Source: Epiperipatus broadwayi
Taxonomy: Eukaryota; Onychophora; Udeonychophora; Euonychophora; Peripatidae
Length of the DNA: 64,000 nucleotides
Direction of reading: 5' to 3'
NCBI GenBank assembly: GCA_028023455.1
Contig: JAQFVV010006221.1
Span: 2,796,001 to 2,860,000 of the forward strand
Shown here: piece after piece, positions 20,605 to 32,159 of the stretch
How positions within the stretch are numbered: position 1 is the first letter of the stretch
How the letters are laid out: each line of letters opens with the position of its first letter
Notes under the pieces: model-generated
Seen by the model: the letters and a program-made list of their open reading frames with translations, nothing else
What the model was told of the DNA's origin: nothing
Database searches by the model: none
Program-made: the position numbers and the translations under genes

Positions 20605-21515
20605 GTGAATAATTTGTCACTAATAAAAAAAGGCATATGGATTTATTCCTCAGGAGTCCATAAGAAGTTTGAGCAACATACCTGCCATTGCCAGAATAGA
20701 TTCTCGATCCCAAGTCAGACCCTACCAACCAAACCATGCAGGGCAAGTGCTAATGGCTTTATTACTCTGGAATTCATAAGAAGTTTGATCACCAGAACTG
20801 TGATCACCAGAATAGATCTTGGGACCTTCTAATCCCCAAGTCATAAGCTCTACCAAACTGTGCCAAATCATGCAAGGTAATAAATACAGATGGCTTTATT
20901 GCTCAGGAGTTCATAAGAAGTTCAAGTGCCAGAACTATGAGTACCCAAATCAATCCTGGGACCTCAGTGATCCCAAGTCAGATGCTTTACCAACTGTGCC
21001 AAACTGCATAGAGTAAAAAATACTAACAGCTTTATTGCTTGGGAGTTCATAAAACATTTGAGCACTGTCAGCACCAGAATCGATCCTGGGACCTCCCAAT
21101 CCCAAGTTGGACACTACCAACTGTGCCAAACCACCAGGGCAAATGTTAATGGCTTCATTGCTCAGGAGTTCATAAGAGGTTCAAGCTTGAGAACTGTGAC
21201 CACCAGAAGAGATTCTGGAACCTCCTGATTCCCAAGTTAGAAGCCGTACCAACTGCATCAAACCATGCAAGATAATAAATACTAATGGCTTTACTGATCG
21301 GGAGTCCACAAGAAATTCAAGTGCCAGTACCGTGAGCATCAGAATTGGACCTCAGTAATTCCAAGTTGGATACTCTATCAACTGTATCAAATTGCATAGA
21401 GTTAAAAATACTAATGACTTTCTTGCTCAGGAGTTCATAAAAAGTTTGAGCACTGAAAGCACCAGAATTGATCCTGTGAGGCAGTTGCTCTACCAACTAT
21501 ACCATACCACACAGA
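20605..21515 (-). repeat. Tandem array of ~7 tRNA-derived units
   Basis: Seven direct units of about 120-137 bp. The marker GGCTTTATTGCTCAGGAGTT (or variants) recurs at about 20634, 20755, 20892, 21029, 21149, 21286 and 21415. On the minus strand each unit has an A-box-like TGGCACAGTTGGTAGAGC, an anticodon arm (in the unit near 21100, CCAA-CTTGGGA-TTGG with a 7-nt loop, implied UGG, Pro-like) and AGGTCCCAGG. A B-box-like GGATCGATTCT and a non-tRNA tail ending in GAGCAATAAAGCC follow. These look like SINE-like units amplified in tandem. Units differ from each other by many substitutions and small indels. No intact acceptor stem was seen. Confidence 0.8.
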
Positions 21516-21589
21516 GTTTGCTACTAATATAAAGATAAAAGAAGAAAGGAGAACTCTTATAATGGATATCCATATCTGTAAATCTTATT

Positions 21590-21765
21590 TCATCATCATC
21601 ATCATCATTATCAACCATTATCAATCCACTGCAGGATGAAGGTCTCTCCAAGTTTAATCCATCTTCTCCGATCTTTAGCTTCTCCACATCATCCCTGCAC
21701 ACTTTCTTATTTCATCCATCCATCTCAAATGTGGTCTCTTTCTGGGTCTTTTACAATCTCTTACT
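21590..21765 (-). mobile_element. RTE-type LINE 3'-terminal fragment
   Basis: (CATCAT)n tail on the left, then AACCATTATCAATCCACTGC and the RTE C-terminal codons up to TTTTACAATCTCTTA, where similarity stops. Confidence 0.75.
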
Positions 21766-22190
21766 TAGTATATGTATATATAATTATTTTATTTGAAATT
21801 ACAGGTAAAATAGTAATTTTTTATTTTGTCTTAAACATTTCTTATATTGATTAAATTATTAATATTTGTTCCATTGTTTGGGTTATTATTTTCTCCAGCA
21901 ATATTTGTCTAAATTATCTTAGAGTAATGAAAATTATTATATCAAAATAATATTCCAAATACTACCTTATTCTGATGATCTGTACTATTCTTAATATAAT
22001 ACTTTCACAATATTTCTAAATTATTAATAATCAATTGATGTATAGATTATTCTTAAATAAATATTATTTTTGTTATTGATTAAATTTGTTATACATATAT
22101 ATCATCTAATAAAAATGGTCATTCCATCTCCAAGGCAATAAAATGAAATTACAAAACCCTAAAAATAATAATACTATATTAGAAATGAGT
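21766..22190. other. No recognised feature
   Basis: AT-rich with no supported gene. Confidence 0.5.
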
Positions 22191-22195
22191 TACCC

Positions 22196-22285
22196 GTCAA
22201 GCATTGGTGGTCGAGAGGTCAGCGACAGCTGCTTTACAAGCCGTTGTCCCTGGTTCACTTCCCGGCTGATGCTATGACACATGAG
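22196..22285 (+). mobile_element. tRNA-derived SINE, short subfamily
   Basis: GTCAAGCATTGGTGGTCGAG, then AGCTGCTTTACAAGCCGTTG, B box GGTTCACTTCCC and tail GATGCTATGACACATGAGG with a poly-A run. No clear target-site duplication. Confidence 0.8.
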
Positions 22286-23106
22286 GAAAAAAAAAATGTC
22301 CACCTATAAATTAGCACGCATTCTATTTATATGTTTTGTAATGCCGTCTTAACTTCTATAGAATGTATTCTTTTTTTTGTTAAAATAAGTTCAATCCTGT
22401 ATCTATTTGTAGCTCTCCAATAAATTGTATTCTTTGCCATATCTTTAAGATAATCTTTTCAATGTAAATATGGTTAATCACTGCCACGAAAGATATACTC
22501 AAGTTTACCATGCATTTCATTTTATGTATCTGTTTCAATGACGATGTATATACATGTGTGTGAGTTATTTAATTGGTCATTTAGTGGAATCATTAACCAG
22601 CCCAGCACTAATTTGTTGTGCTTTATTCTATAAATAAATCTGATGACAATCCCTATAAAACCGAAATGATATTTAGCCCTACCATATTTGGAGGTATATC
22701 CTTCCTTGTCACATATTTCTATTCCATAAATACCGCAACCTAATGTGAAGCTTGACAGTGCTAAAATGATTTCACTTAATCATCAATGAATTAATTACTC
22801 CATTACAAAAATTTCTGAACAGTAAGTACATGTTCAAACAAAGAATTGCTTTAGAAAATATGGTGATTAATGACTTTTTGATACATCCAGATGAATAAGG
22901 TTGAAATCTTAGAGCATTTGCACTTTTAAATTCCTTAATTTGGATAGCAATTATCCTGCTTTAAATAAAAGCTGAATACCCAGAAGGTGATTAGATGAGT
23001 TTTTAGCGTTGATACATTATATATAATGCTAAGTTTTTGATTTGCCCAAGCAATTTATGCACCGGAAATAGGGCTGATTGAAGATATTCATAAGAATTGA
23101 ATGAGC
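22286..23106. other. No recognised feature
   Basis: Moderately complex AT-rich sequence; no frame or repeat that I can name. Confidence 0.45.
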
Positions 23107-23121
23107 AAATTGTTTAGTTAC

Positions 23122-23236
23122 GTCAAGCGTTGTTAGCCGAGAGGTCATCGCAGCCGCCTTGCAAGCAAGTAGTTGGTTGCAGACGGTTGTGGGTTTGCCT
23201 TCCGGCCGATGCTATGACATATAAAAAAAAGAAAAA
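23122..23236 (+). mobile_element. tRNA-derived SINE, long subfamily
   Basis: 15-bp direct repeats AAATTGTTTAGTTAC at 23107-23121 and 23237-23251 flank it. It shares GTTAGCCGAGAGGTCATCGC and the GGTTGCAGACGGTTGTGGG block with the 7510 copy; the B box is changed (GGTTTGCCTTCC). Confidence 0.87.
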
Positions 23237-23251
23237 AAATTGTTTAGTTAC

Positions 23252-25015
23252 AAATTTCTCCCACCACTACGTAAGTTAAATCTAAATTTCATAGTGTAGA
23301 TAGAGACTATTATTTTCTATTTTTTTTTTTACACATTTAATATAAATTTTGAAATGTATGTTAAAGTTCTCATAATAAGTGTAACAAGAAGTAAAGCGGA
23401 AAAATTAACAATAACAAGGATCATGACTTATGTAGATGAGATTCAAAATATTAATTAGATTTTTCAAATACATTTTTAATTTTAAAATAATAAATATGCA
23501 TATTAGTACTAGCGACGATATTATAGCTTTCTAACGAATCGCTACAGAGTAGCTAGCTATTCCTGTTATTATTGTTAGGAAGATAAGTTTTCAGATTCAG
23601 GTTTCTACTCATAAACGAATACCCCCCCCCAAGGTATAGTAAAGGCTATTTGTATATACGTGTGTGTTAGTGCGCGCAGGAGATAATGAATTTTAACCAT
23701 TAAATGCTATAATGATATTGGAATTCAATTGAAAAACAACAATAAATAAAATTACTTATAACTTTTTAATAGTGAATCGATCCAATATAATGCTTTTCAG
23801 AGCACATACATCTTTTCACTTCCCCCACCGATTATTAATTTATCACAGCAATAGAAAACTGTAAATTAAAAAAAAATCATTCGTAGAATACATTATTTAA
23901 ATATATTATGTAAAATAAATATTTGCACCAAAAATACGTATTTATTTATCTTATTAAAAAAAATAAAACAACATTGATTTAATTAGAGGTTGAAACCTAG
24001 AAAAAATTAAACATAATCTTACAATAGATTTAATATGACATTGACTTAAATATTCTTTACACATCAAGCTTTGTAGGTCACGGCAAAAAACGTGCTTCTT
24101 ATTAAAATATATATATATGTACTTTAATTCAGAACATAATTTTATTTTCAAGCATAGCGAAAGACAAATTTACATTTCATTTCCTTAAAGCAAAGATCAA
24201 ATTTCACACAAACATAGGCTGCCTGTGCGTGTGCAGTTTATATATACAAATTAAAACTTTTATAATATTCAGAAATATTATTTTGTTATATATCACTTTA
24301 TCTTTATATTTTACTTATTTATTATTAAGATTTTACATGCTCATATAAAGCTTGTTTTTCTCGGACGCCTATGCACAATCTTGCATCAAAGTTTATAATT
24401 TCACATGTACACACACACACACATAGGAGAAAAAATTCTTACCTAATAAAACGAACGGTATAAAATAATCATAAAGAGTTAAAATAATTTTAATCCTTTT
24501 CAACCTCTGACAAACCATAAATAATTCCATTCTATTAAAAAATAGGTCTATTAATCCATAATTTGAAATAAGTTAGCTAGTTATTCTTTTTTGAGATAAA
24601 ATTATTTTTTATAATCATAAGACATCTTTTCCATTTGATTTTTTAAATTTAAAAATAAATTGTTGCGCATTTCTACGCGCATTCTAATTATTTAATCAAG
24701 ACCAATGTCAAATGTTTAGCACGATTCTTTTACAAATACCAACCTTAAATAAACATTAACAGTAAAGAAGAATACACATAGGTTTAAATAAAATTATATG
24801 AATAAATCAATTTACATAGTTAACAGTATTATTACAATCTAAACAATCACCTACAGACAATTAGATAAATACACGCACGGATGTAAACATACGTATATAT
24901 ATGTACAAAATTATAAACATATACATCTAATTATAAAATACATTCTTACGTAGAAATAATAAATCCAAGATATTCATCAAATCATATTTACTTTATAACA
25001 TTATAAGAAATTAAA
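23252..25015. other. No supported gene; DUOX downstream flank
   Basis: Contains a C9 run near 23625 and an (AC)n tract near 24411. Otherwise AT-rich without repeats that I recognise. Confidence 0.45.
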
Positions 25016-25020
25016 TACTT

Positions 25021-25067
25021 TTTATTCAAAAACTTTCATTAATTTGTAGAAGTTATACATGTTTATT
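25021..25067 (-). promoter_or_regulatory. Candidate DUOX polyadenylation signals
   Basis: Minus-strand AATAAA at 25062-25067 and at 25021-25026, about 52 and 93 nt after the DUOX stop codon. Either could end the transcript. AATAAA is common by chance in such AT-rich sequence. Confidence 0.4.
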
Positions 25068-25118
25068 TAAGAAATACTTGAAGACTTCAAAGTTAAAAGT
25101 CTTAAGAATGTTAAAGAA

Positions 25119-25244
25119 TTAAAAATTTTCAAAATGATGTATCATTTGGGGAAGATTTCTGTTTCTGTTGACTGCATCACACCCTTTGGAGACACTTGAG
25201 GTCAAAGCTGTTGGTCCACAACTGAAAACGCCAATTTTAGATAA
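25119..25244 (-). CDS. Duox: Dual oxidase (DUOX), terminal exon
   Basis: Last 41 codons and stop of a dual oxidase, the membrane enzyme that moves electrons from NADPH through FAD and heme to oxygen. On the minus strand the exon follows an acceptor (TATTTTTTAG) and reads LSKIGVFSCGP, then 24 residues, then MIHHFENF and TAA. FSCGP is the conserved Cys-Gly-Pro of the NADPH-binding lobe, and HxENF is the family's C terminus. Phase 0 joins it directly to the exon ending HAK at 58177, giving the expected continuation. The GPxxLTxSV...LPxxIHHFENF pattern resembles arthropod DUOX more than vertebrate DUOX as I recall them. Two AATAAA signals follow. NOX5-like proteins share some of these motifs, but the neighbouring exons favour DUOX. 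Confidence 0.85.
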   Translation of the reverse strand, partial: LSKIGVFSCGPTALTSSVSKGCDAVNRNRNLPQMIHHFENF

Positions 25245-25328
25245 CTAAAAAATATACATATGTAATATGTATGTATTTATATTAAATACATGGACATTAT
25301 AAAATTCCAAAATTTATAAAAATGAAAA

Positions 25329-25920
25329 CTGAAATACAGGCTTATTATATACCTGTATCAATATATATATAGGGTATATGATCACAGACATTCACATAGC
25401 CCACCACTTACCACTCTATCTCATATCAATGATACACCTGAACACATATATGTCGAAAAGATAAATAATCACCAATACACGTATTTCATGCTAAACCAGC
25501 AATCATCAGTTGGTCCAGATTATCATCTCCACACATATATGCAATAAGTGTCAGATATATATTAAGATAGCCAATCCTCATACTTTAATAAACAGGCTTC
25601 AGGGTGACCTTTGAGCATTCCATCTTCAGATTTTCAATTGGATGGACAGGTAAAGAGTTGAAGCATGGAACGGAGTGAAGCCTGTCTATTAAAGTATGAA
25701 GATTGGTTATCTTAATATATATCTGAGCATTTATTGCATATATGTGTGGAGATGATAATCTGGACCAACTGATGATGATTGCTGGTTTAGCATGAAATAT
25801 GTATATTGGTGATTATTTATTTTTTCTACATATATGTGTTCAGGTGTATCAGTGATATGAGATAGAGTGATGAGTGGTGGGTCATGTGAAAGTCTGTGCT
25901 CATATGCCCTATATATAAAA
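25329..25920. mobile_element. Fold-back element, copy d
   Basis: Starts at the outer terminus CTGAAATACAGGC, then TAGGGTATATGATCACAGAC. The right arm ends TGTGCTCATATGCCCTATA. Same subfamily as the 17765 copy (CACATATATGT in both arms), but with its own variants. It lies 85 bp from the DUOX terminal exon, within its intron. Confidence 0.75.
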
Positions 25921-26377
25921 ATGAAGATAATAATGTATGCAGGCATAAACACAAAATATTTTTCTAATAATACTTCTTTAAAATAAATTAAATAAATAAC
26001 TGTACTATATATAGATTATGATGAAAATTTTATGGTATGGTTTTTTGATATATTATGTACAATAAAATAATTTATATACTGATTATATATTATGTTTTGC
26101 TTTTTGTGAAAAAAAAAAAAAATCAGATTTCCAAATTTAAAAAAATATTGTAAACTCCCCCCCCCCTTTTTTTTTTTTAGAGATACAACATCCAAAAAAT
26201 TAACTTTTCTCATTTTTAATATAAAATAATTTTTTGATAAGAATAGTACTGTATGAAAATTTCCACTCTTGTTTATTCATAGCATTATTAAATAATTTAA
26301 CTTACTAATTTTATCTTAAAGTGGTATTGAAAACATTTGCTTTTCATAAAAACAAAAAATATTTTTATTACCAATTT
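25921..26377. other. No recognised feature
   Basis: AT-rich, with an A13 run and a C/T homopolymer block (26157-26180). Confidence 0.5.
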
Positions 26378-26985
26378 CATCATCATCAACTATTATCAAT
26401 CACTGCAGGATGAAGGTCTCTCCAAGTTCAACCCATCTTCTCGACCTTTAGCTTCTCTTCTCCACACCACCCCTGCACACCATCTATCTCACATGTGATC
26501 TCTTTCTGGGTCTTTTACAATCTCTTGGAATCCAGTTTAAGATTTCAATTACCCATCTATCATCATCTCTTCTAGAAATATGTCCAGCCCAACTCCACTT
26601 CAGTCTTTTAATTTTTTCAATGAGATCAGTAACATCTGTTTGTTCTCTTACTCATATATTGTGTTTTTGATCTCTTCTTGTTACTCCTAACATGCATCTC
26701 TCCATACTTCTTTGAGTGGTCTGAAATCTCTGAATTGCTCTTCTATTAAGTGTCCAAGTGAGAGATCCATAAGTAAGAACTGGTAAAACACATTTATTAA
26801 AAACCTCCCTTTTAAACACATAGGCATATTTCCTTTTAGTATCAAGTTATTTTTACCAAAAGCACTCCAATATGATTAATTTCATCCATTATGTTTCTAT
26901 TTGTATTAATAATCTAACCAAGGTATTTGTAACTGTTAACTTTTTCTAACTCAACATAATCAATCTTTATATTTTATTAATAATA
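26378..26985 (-). mobile_element. RTE-type LINE, 3' ~600 bp
   Basis: CATCATCATCAACTATTATC tail, then the RTE C terminus (minus-strand WTLNRRAIQ-like and ARRDDR-like motifs), continuing upstream to the region before FADD. Several indels break the frame. Confidence 0.75.
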
Positions 26986-27180
26986 AAATCATTTTAAATA
27001 TGAGAAAAATGTACATGCATTAATTGTATAAAAATTAGGGAAGAAATGAATGCATCCAAATGTTGGAATACTGATTTTTTTTTTTTTTTAAAAAAAATCA
27101 GATTTAGAGGCTACACAAATAAATTCTAAAGGTAAATTAATAGCAATTATATCAATTAGTGAGCTACATTTTTATTCTTT

Positions 27181-27257
27181 TTTTCCCCCCAACAACCGTC
27201 TGCAACCAACTGCTTGCTTGCAAGGCAGCTGCGCTGACCTCTCGGCGAACAATGCTT
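27181..27257 (-). mobile_element. tRNA-derived SINE, 3'-deleted
   Basis: On the minus strand: AAGCATTGTTCGCCGAGAGG, CAGCTGCCTTGCAAGCAAGC and GGTTGCAGACGGTTGTTGGG, then a G run and poly-A. It is the long subfamily, but the B box and GATGCTATGAC tail are missing. Confidence 0.75.
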
Positions 27258-27830
27258 TTTTCAGATAATAACAGTTACTGAGAAACATAAATATTAAACT
27301 TTCTTTTTGAAAAAAAAAAAAGCCTTTAAATATGTTTCTAAAATTGTACCAAATAAGGGAATTTATTTACAACTAACAGATCTAACTTTTACTATAAAAT
27401 AAAATATTGATTTAATTTAGATGCTATGTTTTATATTGTAACTATAATGAAGTAATGTCCTTAATCAATTTTACAAGACTATTAAAGTGATATGCAAAAA
27501 GTTGAAAAGTGCCCGATTCCTTTTTTTTAGAATAGTATTGTTTCTGTTAGTATTTCTTAGCATCATAAAGAAAATTTCATAATCATGGACAAATGAAAGA
27601 AAATGATTTTCATAAAATGTTTAAGTGCTACATATTGTTATATGCAATTATAAATAATGTTTTATATATTTGATTCAGATAGAAATAAAAAATGGTTGCT
27701 TAAGTTGTTATAGATGTATATTAAGATAGTTTATATACAGTGAATGTACAATCTTGAAAATATATATGTGTATATATATTTAAAGTTTAAAAAATAAATC
27801 CAGACAAAAGTTACATATATAGACTTTCAA
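27258..27830. other. No recognised feature
   Basis: AT-rich with homopolymers; no supported gene. Confidence 0.5.
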
Positions 27831-27831
27831 A

Positions 27832-28411
27832 GATTTGAAATACCAGGCACTTTTATACCTGGAGACCAATTGTAAACATAGGGATTTGTACACAGACTTT
27901 CAAGCACCCTTCAACTATCCACACTATCTTAATACACATGACCACACACATGCAGAAAAGATAAATAATCACCAATATACATATTTCTTGCTGAACCAGC
28001 ACTCATCAGTTGGTCCAGATTATCATCTCCCATATATATATAAGCAGTGCTCAGTTTATATTAAGATAGCAAATCTTTATACTTCAATGAACAGGCTTCA
28101 ATCTACTCCAATATCCAACTCTATAGCCATCCATCCATTGAAAATCTGATGATAGAATTCTCAAATCCCCTGCTGATGTCAATATTGTTATCATGCCCAT
28201 GTTGACCTCAAGTCAAACTGAGCCCTGATTGTATATATGTATGGGAGATGATAATCTGGACCAACTGATGAGTGCTGGTTCAGCAAGAAATATGTATATT
28301 GGTGATTATTTATCTTTTTTACATGTGGTGGTCATGTGTATCAGTAGTATGAGATAGTGTGGATGGTTGAAGTGGCTTGAAAGTCTGAGTTCAAATTCCC
28401 TATATAGATAG
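27832..28411. mobile_element. Fold-back element, copy e
   Basis: Outer terminus TTTGAAATACCAGGCAC, then TAGGGATTTGTACACAGAC. The arms share CAACTATCCACACTATCTTA and CACTCATCAGTTGGTCC; the middle has CATGTTGACCTCAAGTCAA. The right arm ends CAAATTCCCTATATAG. Same subfamily as copy b. Confidence 0.75.
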
Positions 28412-28854
28412 TCAAAATAGAGTCTAGAATGATTTAAATATTGTGTAATAATATTTTTTTAATATTGTGAAATAATATAAATTATTTGATCAAAGATATT
28501 ATTTTTTAGGAGACATGATTACAAAAGTTAATTCTAGTACGTTTATATTTAAAGAAGATTGAAAAAAAAGATTTAATTAAAAAACTATCTGGTTTTAATA
28601 TAGACAAATTAAATAATAACAATTGTAGTACACTTATAATCTTGCTTTTATTAATTATTAAATATAAATACTTGAGAAGTTGCTAATTATTTTCTTGTTG
28701 ATTGAGTTTGGAAATTCTGACAAAAGTATGAATTGATATCTCCTAAGTTTTTTATTACAAGGGAAGAGTTTTCTGTTACTAATAACTAGGGCATTTTTAT
28801 ATAAACATATATATATAAAATATAAAATTAAAAGTGTGTGAAGCACTTAAAAGA

Positions 28855-29560
28855 GAAGCTGTAAAGAGTGCAAAAAATATTAAATGCTAAGCGCTTTCAA
28901 GGCCATTTGCCTCATATTTATAGTGATAATGTAAAATGCAGAACAGAGAAATAAAGGTGATATGCAAAGTATATGCAAATGATTTAGATAGCCCAACATT
29001 TGGAAATGTCAAAGCAGGCTTCATGTCTATTGATAGTTATTATTGCCATTAATGAAGTATGCTTCTCTAATTTTCTATTTGATGTCATTATTCTTTATGT
29101 AAACTATTTTGGGGTTAGAGGGTTGAAATATATGGCCTGGCTTCTTAAAATGTTCTAAGAATGTTGAAGAATTGTCATTATTTTTCTTTGCTCTATTGTA
29201 GATGTATCTGTGCTGAGAGGTCCTGTTGGTTATGCTGGCTCTGGTTTCACCATAATAAATGGCATGGCATTCAGGTTGGGGGCATGAGATGCTATAAATG
29301 ACATGGGGGATCAGAAGGGTCGATTTTGTCTTTAGAATTATTGATTAGATGATTGGTGCAGGGGTGTGTGTGAAAACTGATTTTAAATTTGTTGGCCAAT
29401 ACTTTAATTAGTTGGTTGGAGATTTTAGGTATATGTAGGAGGGTAATATATGGAAGCTTAATATCATTATTATTGTTTGCGATTTTCTTATAAAATTGTT
29501 TAATTAAAAAAATTGCTGTTGTATACATGTTATCTATGCACTAAGCCTATTTTTATATGT
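28855..29560 (-). pseudogene. Penelope-like element (PLE) C-terminal fragment
   Basis: Minus-strand remnant of the polyprotein that makes Penelope-like retroelements: reverse transcriptase followed by a GIY-YIG endonuclease. The linker reads KLPYITLLHIPKISNQLIK, then SKDKIDPSDPPC. After a frameshift near 29308 it continues YSISCPQPECHAIYYGETRA, then SITNRTSQHR, which fits the GIY-YIG N-terminal Cys pair, the IYYGET core and the conserved Arg. A later part is TFLEHFKKPGHIF. A stop near 29083 precedes REAYFIN. The RT itself is absent. The 3' side holds TATGAGGCAAATGGCCTTGA then AAGCGCTTAGC, possibly the element's terminal repeat. Confidence 0.75.
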
Positions 29561-30138
29561 ACATAGAAATAGAAATAAAAATGTGCTGCTTGTTGAAGAT
29601 TTCATTAATATATACACATTTCATTTGAAATATCATTTCTAATGAAAAAATATATTTATTTTTATGTGAAAAGTCTATGTTATGTATGTATAAAAGCATA
29701 TATTAAAAAAAACTATTGAGAATATAGAAAAAAAACTATACATATAATGACATTATTTCAGATATTAATTTCAACAGTAAAGAAAATGCTAGAAAAATTA
29801 TTTCTTTATTGCATAAAAGAAATAGTGCTTCTCTTTGTTTTTTTAAAACTAAGACATATAACTTAAAAATTGACTACCATGTGTTAATTAAAGGAAATAA
29901 GTTTGAAAAAACATTCTAAGTTTGCTAATTGGGAGAACAAAGACTGAAAGTCCCAAAAATAAAAATGTCAACAAATAAAACTTGGTAAAGATATTTAAAT
30001 TGTTGTTATGCAATTTTTTTAAAACTCTGGATTGACTACAAAACCTAATAGAACTGAAATGTTTTTTTTTTAGTATTTTGATCAGGTTAATTTTTATATG
30101 TCAACGATAAATGAAAAATTTGTAACTTTCATTCCAAG
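29561..30138. other. No recognised feature
   Basis: AT-rich sequence without supported gene or repeat. Confidence 0.5.
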
Positions 30139-30324
30139 TGTTATATATAGAGTTCACAAATAAGCTCTTATCAAGCTTTGCAGAATATCCCCAACTGTAG
30201 ACCAGTTTCTGCTACTGGCTTTCTCAGTGAGGTACTAGGAGCCAGTTGCAGAAACTGGTCTGGGATTGGGGATATTCTGCAAATCTTGTTGAAGAGCTTA
30301 TTTGTGAGCTCTATATATAACATT
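30139..30324. mobile_element. Hairpin MITE, 186 bp
   Basis: Arms GTTATATATAGAGTTCACAA... to GACCAGTTTCTG (about 30139-30219) and their complement (30240-30324), ~20-bp spacer. TTTCATTCCAAGT occurs just before the left arm (30127-30139) and again at about 30383-30395. The CAGACCAGTTT motif also occurs in family Y. Confidence 0.7.
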
Positions 30325-31929
30325 TGTAATACAAGCTTGTTAAATTAGGTCATGTGACATATGACTTGATTTCTTTGTAATTTCATTCCAAGTATCTTGA
30401 ACATGGAGGTTTTGGTGAGAGAAATCCCCCCAAAATATACTGTAATCATATTTTTGTAAAATTGTGTTTATACAGTCAACTATTGAGGTATTTCACTAAT
30501 TTTTTTTTAAATTAGTAAACTTGCATACTTTTAATATACCAATTTTTTAATTTAAAAAAAAGGCAAAAAAGGTCAGTATACCAAATAGTAGCAGAATCAA
30601 AGGGTTTTAGCACAGCTTTCACCTTTTGTTTGATTTATTCCTTTGTAATAGGTTTCCACACTATTTATAAGATTATTTCAATAACATTTTTAGAATAATT
30701 AAATATTTATTTTTGTAAAATTGCTTAAGAGTCACAATTATTTTTACACTATAATTGTATAATAATTATTAAAAATCAAAACTACACATTATTCTATTTT
30801 TTAATTTTATATGGATATTTGTTTATTTTTAAAAATAAATGGTAATAAGTACATGAAAACAATCCATGACATTCTGATCACCCCACATTATGAAAATAAT
30901 GGTAATACATCATTGCTAAACTGTGTTAGAATAATTTGAAATATTTTAAAAATTATAAAGCAATTTCAGTATCTTAAAGCAGAATTTGATAGATTTATCA
31001 GAGATTAACATTTTTTTGTTCACATTTTAAATACAAATGTCAATTAAAAAAGATTTCATTTATTTTCTGAATTGCTCTGCAAACCATCCATTGATGTAAT
31101 TGTGAACTCATTTTTTCCATATTTGAGTTTATCTATAAACTTTTAGATTTTTTTCATGTACTATTGTATATTACTATGAAGTCTAGTTCACTTTATGAAA
31201 TCTGAAGTAGAATAATAGTTTTATGCTAAAATCAAAAAGTCTCACCAAGGAAAACAATTAAATCTGTCATAGTGCAGAAGGATTAAATAATAATCAATAT
31301 GTTTATAAAAACAATTATTGATAGTAATTTAAAAGCAAGTGAAAAATTAATAATTGAAATATTTAGTACTTAAGTATTATACCTGCAACTTATTCGATCT
31401 GCTATGCCTTTTTACATTCGTAGCAATCTGCTGATCATTTCCTAATCTTGTAATCTGACCAAGTAATGTGTACACTTGGATCTTGTACAAACTTAAAATG
31501 ATAAAAAATAGACCACACGCATGCGAAGATTTACAAAGTTATTGGCAGTCTGAATATACATGCGAAAAGATGTAACAGTTCTAATATGTGACAGTATTTG
31601 CACCTGACTAAATCTAACAATACTAAAAATATGAATTTCACACAAAAATAAATCTAAAAAAGTACACTTTTAACAATACTAAAAAATATGAATTTCACAC
31701 AAAAATGATTAAATATGACATGACATTATGAAAATTCCCAAATGTTACTTTAAATACAGACAAAACAATCACTAAATTACAAAACACTTAAAATATACAC
31801 ATATGGTACTTACCGTGTAATATATAACAGGAATTGTCACAATGAAGCAATCAATTCATCTGTTTTATTTTATTTTAAGTGGATAAAATTTAGACTTTTA
31901 TTTTCCCAAAATGGAGACTTACCTTTTTT
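30325..31929. other. No recognised feature
   Basis: AT-rich. A short direct repeat containing ATATGAATTTCACACAAAAA occurs twice near 31628 and 31686. No gene seen. Confidence 0.45.
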
Positions 31930-31975
31930 TTTCTTCCCCCTCCCCCCCCCCCCCCCCCCCCCCCCTTTTTTTTTT
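31930..31975. repeat. Poly-C/poly-T tract
   Basis: A run of about 30 C preceded and followed by T runs. Frames through it encode only low-complexity peptide. Confidence 0.9.
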
Positions 31976-32159
31976 CTAAAATTTTTCAAAAATGGAAATG
32001 TGCTTTTAAACCTTGCTGAAAGATTAACACATGATTGTGCAATATAATGCCTGCATGGGATCTTCACTAGAAATATTAACAAGTAGCAAATGTATTTTTT
32101 TCAAAAACAAAAATGTTTAAATTATTACACTTTTATAATTTCTTCAATGTGGTGAACTA

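Noticed and set aside
20605-21515. Cluster of functional tRNA genes
   Set aside because: Units lack a paired acceptor stem, differ at structural positions and include a long non-tRNA tail.
20605-21515. CRISPR-like array
   Set aside because: The units themselves are repeated with no unique spacers, and the context is clearly an animal nuclear genome.
31870-32082. Frame with a Gly run
   Set aside because: Produced by the poly-C tract at 31930-31975.
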